A stretch of 64,000 bases of DNA from the NCBI GenBank assembly GCA_021234155.1, contig JAJEKV010000279.1:124001-188000 (forward strand), written 5' to 3'. This document shows positions 62,070-64,000 of this stretch, one piece after another. The position numbers and the translations under genes are program-made. Every line of letters begins with the position of its first letter. Position 1 is the first letter of the stretch. Source of the stretch: Isoetes taiwanensis (taxonomy: Eukaryota > Streptophyta > Lycopodiopsida > Isoetales > Isoetaceae). Below the pieces are notes generated by a model. That model was not told the origin of the DNA and did not search any database. It saw nothing but the letters and a program-made list of their open reading frames with translations.

Positions 62070-62678
62070 GAACAAATTATGTCGGGCTCCAAAAGCAGTG
62101 GCAATATGGGGGACACTTGCTTGCCACATCGTATATCAACAAAGTCATCATCCTCATCATCAGATATGGTATTATCAAAGTCATCATCTTCATCGTCTTC
62201 ACAATCTCATCAACCAAGCAGGAACGGGCTAGACGAGGCCCAAACAAAGCTTTCTTTCTCCATTCGCGTAGTTGTTGGTGCAACAAATGTAAAGGCAAGT
62301 CTAATCGTTCCTATCGGATTCGTCAAGAACATGAAGCAAGATTTGGTCTTTGTCAGAACCGACCAACCCAACCTGATGGACATGATCTTGAACAAAATGA
62401 AAATAGTGTAAGTGGTGTGCTACAATATGTGAATTCGTTTTCCTATTTATTTCATATAGGCATAAGTTTGGTTTCACATTAATTTTTATATATTGCAATT
62501 TTATCTTCATTTTATTTTCTATAATTACTATTGATTCTAGTCATTGTGGTCCATGTAGTCCTTCGATGAAGCGTCTAGATCACACAGTGCATTTCTTGGT
62601 GAGGATATATTACACAAAACCGTTATGGATTTTTTTCCAACAAATGAAGAAGCCAGTGATGACAAAAATAATGATGGT
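62070..62678 (+). pseudogene. CACTA transposase N-terminal region (broken)
   Basis: After an A-rich acceptor, the + strand gives a Ser-rich stretch (62.08-62.22 kb) and then a Cys/His segment CWCNKCKGKSNRSYRIRQEH with FGLC. This resembles the zinc-binding N-terminus seen in TNP2-type transposases. In another frame after an intron-like gap comes acidic text (FFPTNEEASDDKNNDG near 62.63 kb) that is interrupted by an L1 insertion at 62678 and resumes at 63439 with EHMDNVDGEACRENF. This acidic region precedes the catalytic domain in the family. Frame changes indicate either unrecognised introns or decay. Confidence 0.55.
62664..62678. repeat. Target-site duplication, left copy (L1 copy 2)
   Basis: AAAAATAATGATGGT, identical to 63424-63438; brackets the L1 insertion. 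Confidence 0.9.
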
Positions 62679-63423
62679 ATGGGTTTGTCATGAAGAAATT
62701 AAGGAGTGCAAACTTGTGAACTCTATATATCAGTTGTTGCTTGATACTGATATTCTTCCTCCGTCTAATAAGTGGTCTCTTCAACTTCCTCCTCCTCAAT
62801 GGCAGAAGGTGTGGTCTTGGGCATGGGACAAGCTACTTCATCCTAAAGTGGCAGTTCTTTGGTGGCAGATTCTTCATAGGTGTCTGCGGGTTAATGTGCT
62901 TGTCCATAAGTTTAACCCTAGAATATCAAATCAGTGTCCAGTATGCAAGCGTGGATCTGAGACCATTGAGCATTGCTTTTTCATGTGTGAACACCTTAGA
63001 CAGGTATGGGACTGGTTGTTTTCACTTTTTCAGGTTTCACTAACAAGTCAACAACTGCTTTTGGCAATTTACCCAAGTACTTGGACAGAGTTACAAGGCC
63101 AGGCTTTTCATCTAGCAGCAGGATGGTTGCTTTGGACTATCTGGAAAAGACGAAGATTGGTAATCTTCAAAGGTCTGGATGTGGCAGATAATCGTGTTCT
63201 CCAAGAAGCTCAAGGTTACATTGTAAAGTCGTATCATTGTTCTTCACTTGCCCCTCGCAAGAGGCGATTGATTTTTGAGGAGTTTTTGGATGTGCACTCT
63301 TATGCTTAGGCAGGTTGCTTCACTCGGTGGGTCTCCGCTTATCCGCTGAGATTTTATTCATGTCTCTGCATTTATACTTGTATTTGACTCTTTGATTGAA
63401 TAAAGTCTGACGTCCTTCAACAA
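62679..63423 (+). mobile_element. 5'-truncated L1-type LINE, zf-RVT end (copy 2)
   Basis: A young-looking insertion: one uninterrupted frame from the truncation point to its own stop at 63309. It includes WWQILHRCLRVNVLVHKF, the zf-RVT Cys/His box QCPVCKRGSETIEHCFFMC (62.94 kb) and GWLLWTIWKRRRLVIFKG. The 3' UTR ends GAATAAAGTCTGACGTCCTTCAA with a short A tail, the same end as the 44-kb copy. A 15-bp target-site duplication flanks it. Only the C-terminal 210 residues of ORF2 remain, so it cannot move itself. It interrupts the acidic region of the CACTA transposase. Confidence 0.93.
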
Positions 63424-63438
63424 AAAAATAATGATGGT
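63424..63438. repeat. Target-site duplication, right copy (L1 copy 2)
   Basis: AAAAATAATGATGGT at the 3' edge of the L1, merging with its A tail. Confidence 0.9.
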
Positions 63439-64000
63439 GAGCATATGGATAATGTGGATGGCGAGGCATGTAGGGAAAATTTCTCCAGGTATGCTTTGAC
63501 TTTTAAACTTCTATTTTTTGTAATAAATCATATTGCGCAAAGTATGCAATGATATTACATGGGCTTTGCAGCATATACTTCTATGTGTGATACGGAACTT
63601 CTTTACCCCACAAATAAGGAGCATTATATTCCGATTGGGTAAATTTGCAAGGTGGGTATCCTCCAAAGAAATTGAAGTGGCCGATATCTCAAAAGTGGAG
63701 GAGGAAGTGATTATACTGCTTATATACACAGGTACATTTGTTGATACATATTCCAAATGAGATAAGGTTGGTGGGACCTGCTCCTAGCAGATGGATGTTT
63801 TTTCTAGAGTGCCACATGAAGGTGCTCAAAGATTTTGTGCGTCAAATGGCAAAACTAGAGGGTTACATGGCTGAAGGCCATCTTGTACAAGAGACATTGT
63901 TCTATCTAAATGATGCCACTATCGCATGCCATCCTGAAGGTCCTAAATTGTGGGAGACTGAAGAGCCCAAAGAGATTACTTCAGAAGTATTACAGGGTAA
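63439..64000 (+). pseudogene. CACTA transposase, DUF4218-like C-terminal part (runs off end)
   Basis: From about 63.55 kb the + strand encodes LLCVIRNFFTPQIRSIIFRL and VEEEVIILL. After a frame change near 63.73 kb come LVHIPNEIRLVGPAPSRWMF and HMKVLKDFVRQMAKLEGYMA, EGHLVQETLFYLNDATIAC. This matches the DUF4218 block of En/Spm TNP2 transposases, whose usual wording is HL..E....GP...RWMY..ER.M..LK..VRN...PEG.IAEGY. The central DDE catalytic domain expected between the acidic N-terminus and this block is missing, so the gene is internally deleted as well as frameshifted. The sequence continues open to the window edge. Confidence 0.75.

Larger units (their letters stand above)
55898..64000 (+). 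mobile_element. Large CACTA (En/Spm) element, left part
   Basis: Starts with CACTACAAGAGAA at 55898, the canonical CACTA terminal repeat, inside gypsy protease. Subterminal sequence is rich in TTGTGTCAA, TTTGTGACA and TTGACAC motifs in both orientations (55.93-56.17 kb), followed by a tandem repeat, a minus-strand acidic protein, receptor-gene fragments and a + strand transposase (62.0-64.0 kb, running off the end). The right terminus is not in the window, so treating all of this as one element is inference. An alternative is a smaller CACTA end beside an independent transposase copy. Confidence 0.6.

Overview
This is a eukaryotic nuclear window from a land plant. The evidence is a 20-exon leucine-rich-repeat receptor kinase with plant-type exon modules and GT-AG introns, plus Ty1/copia and Ty3/gypsy relics primed by initiator-Met tRNA sites, plant L1-type LINEs with a zf-RVT tail, and an En/Spm (CACTA) element. 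The mix of elements (an RTE/CR1-like LINE family and a tyrosine-recombinase element beside plant L1, copia and gypsy), with long introns and sparse genes, suggests a large non-seed-plant genome, perhaps a fern. That assignment is inference. Nothing prokaryotic is present.

Layout. 1-2.41 kb: decayed LINE (family A, + strand) ending in a structured 3' motif and a CTTC tail. 2.4-4.2 kb: pyrimidine-rich sequence, nothing identified. 4.2-6.1 kb: decayed tyrosine-recombinase element with a strong palindrome and a 3' motif like that of the LINEs. 6.1-9.2 kb: empty AT-rich sequence. 9.19-10.42 kb: two family-A LINE 3' ends (- strand). 10.6-11.6 kb: gypsy integrase relic (-). 11.7-12.6 kb: LTR-like sequence with short tandem repeats. 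12.6-15.08 kb: 3'-truncated copia (-) with 5' LTR and primer-binding site. 15.1-18.2 kb: empty. 18.27-18.98 kb: fourth family-A LINE fragment (-), abutted by a 153-bp MITE. 19.1-26.5 kb: mostly empty, with one possible orphan terminal exon.

26.5-42.3 kb holds the only apparently intact gene: a receptor-like kinase of 748 residues assembled here from 20 exons. Every exon junction keeps phase, and all kinase catalytic residues are present. Its 5.9-kb intron 16 carries a nested stack of copia elements. 42.3-44.3 kb is flanking sequence with a local duplication.

44.3-47.7 kb: gypsy 5' end and gag relic (+), split by a 5'-truncated L1 with clear target-site duplications, and containing a 108-bp palindrome. 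47.7-48.9 kb: copia 3' fragment (-). 49.2-50.95 kb: family-A LINE (+). 51.0-51.8 kb: fold-back tandem repeat. 52.4-54.24 kb: inverted tandem array of a tRNA-like, SINE-like unit of about 305 bp, with eight box-B copies. 54.3-55.9 kb: gypsy protease/RT relic (-), interrupted by a CACTA terminus at 55,898.

From 55.9 kb to the window end the sequence is best read as the left part of a large CACTA element. It has a terminal CACTACAAGAGAA, subterminal and tandem repeats, a spliced acidic protein on the - strand, a captured PAN-domain fragment from a lectin-type receptor kinase, a signal-peptide exon, duplicated exons, and decayed transposase pieces up to a DUF4218-like end. The transposase is itself broken by a 745-bp L1 insertion. 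The most interesting signals are the 3' RNA-like structure whose outer stem covaries among four elements of two classes, the tyrosine-recombinase element in a plant context, the inverted tRNA-like array, and the CACTA element carrying receptor fragments.
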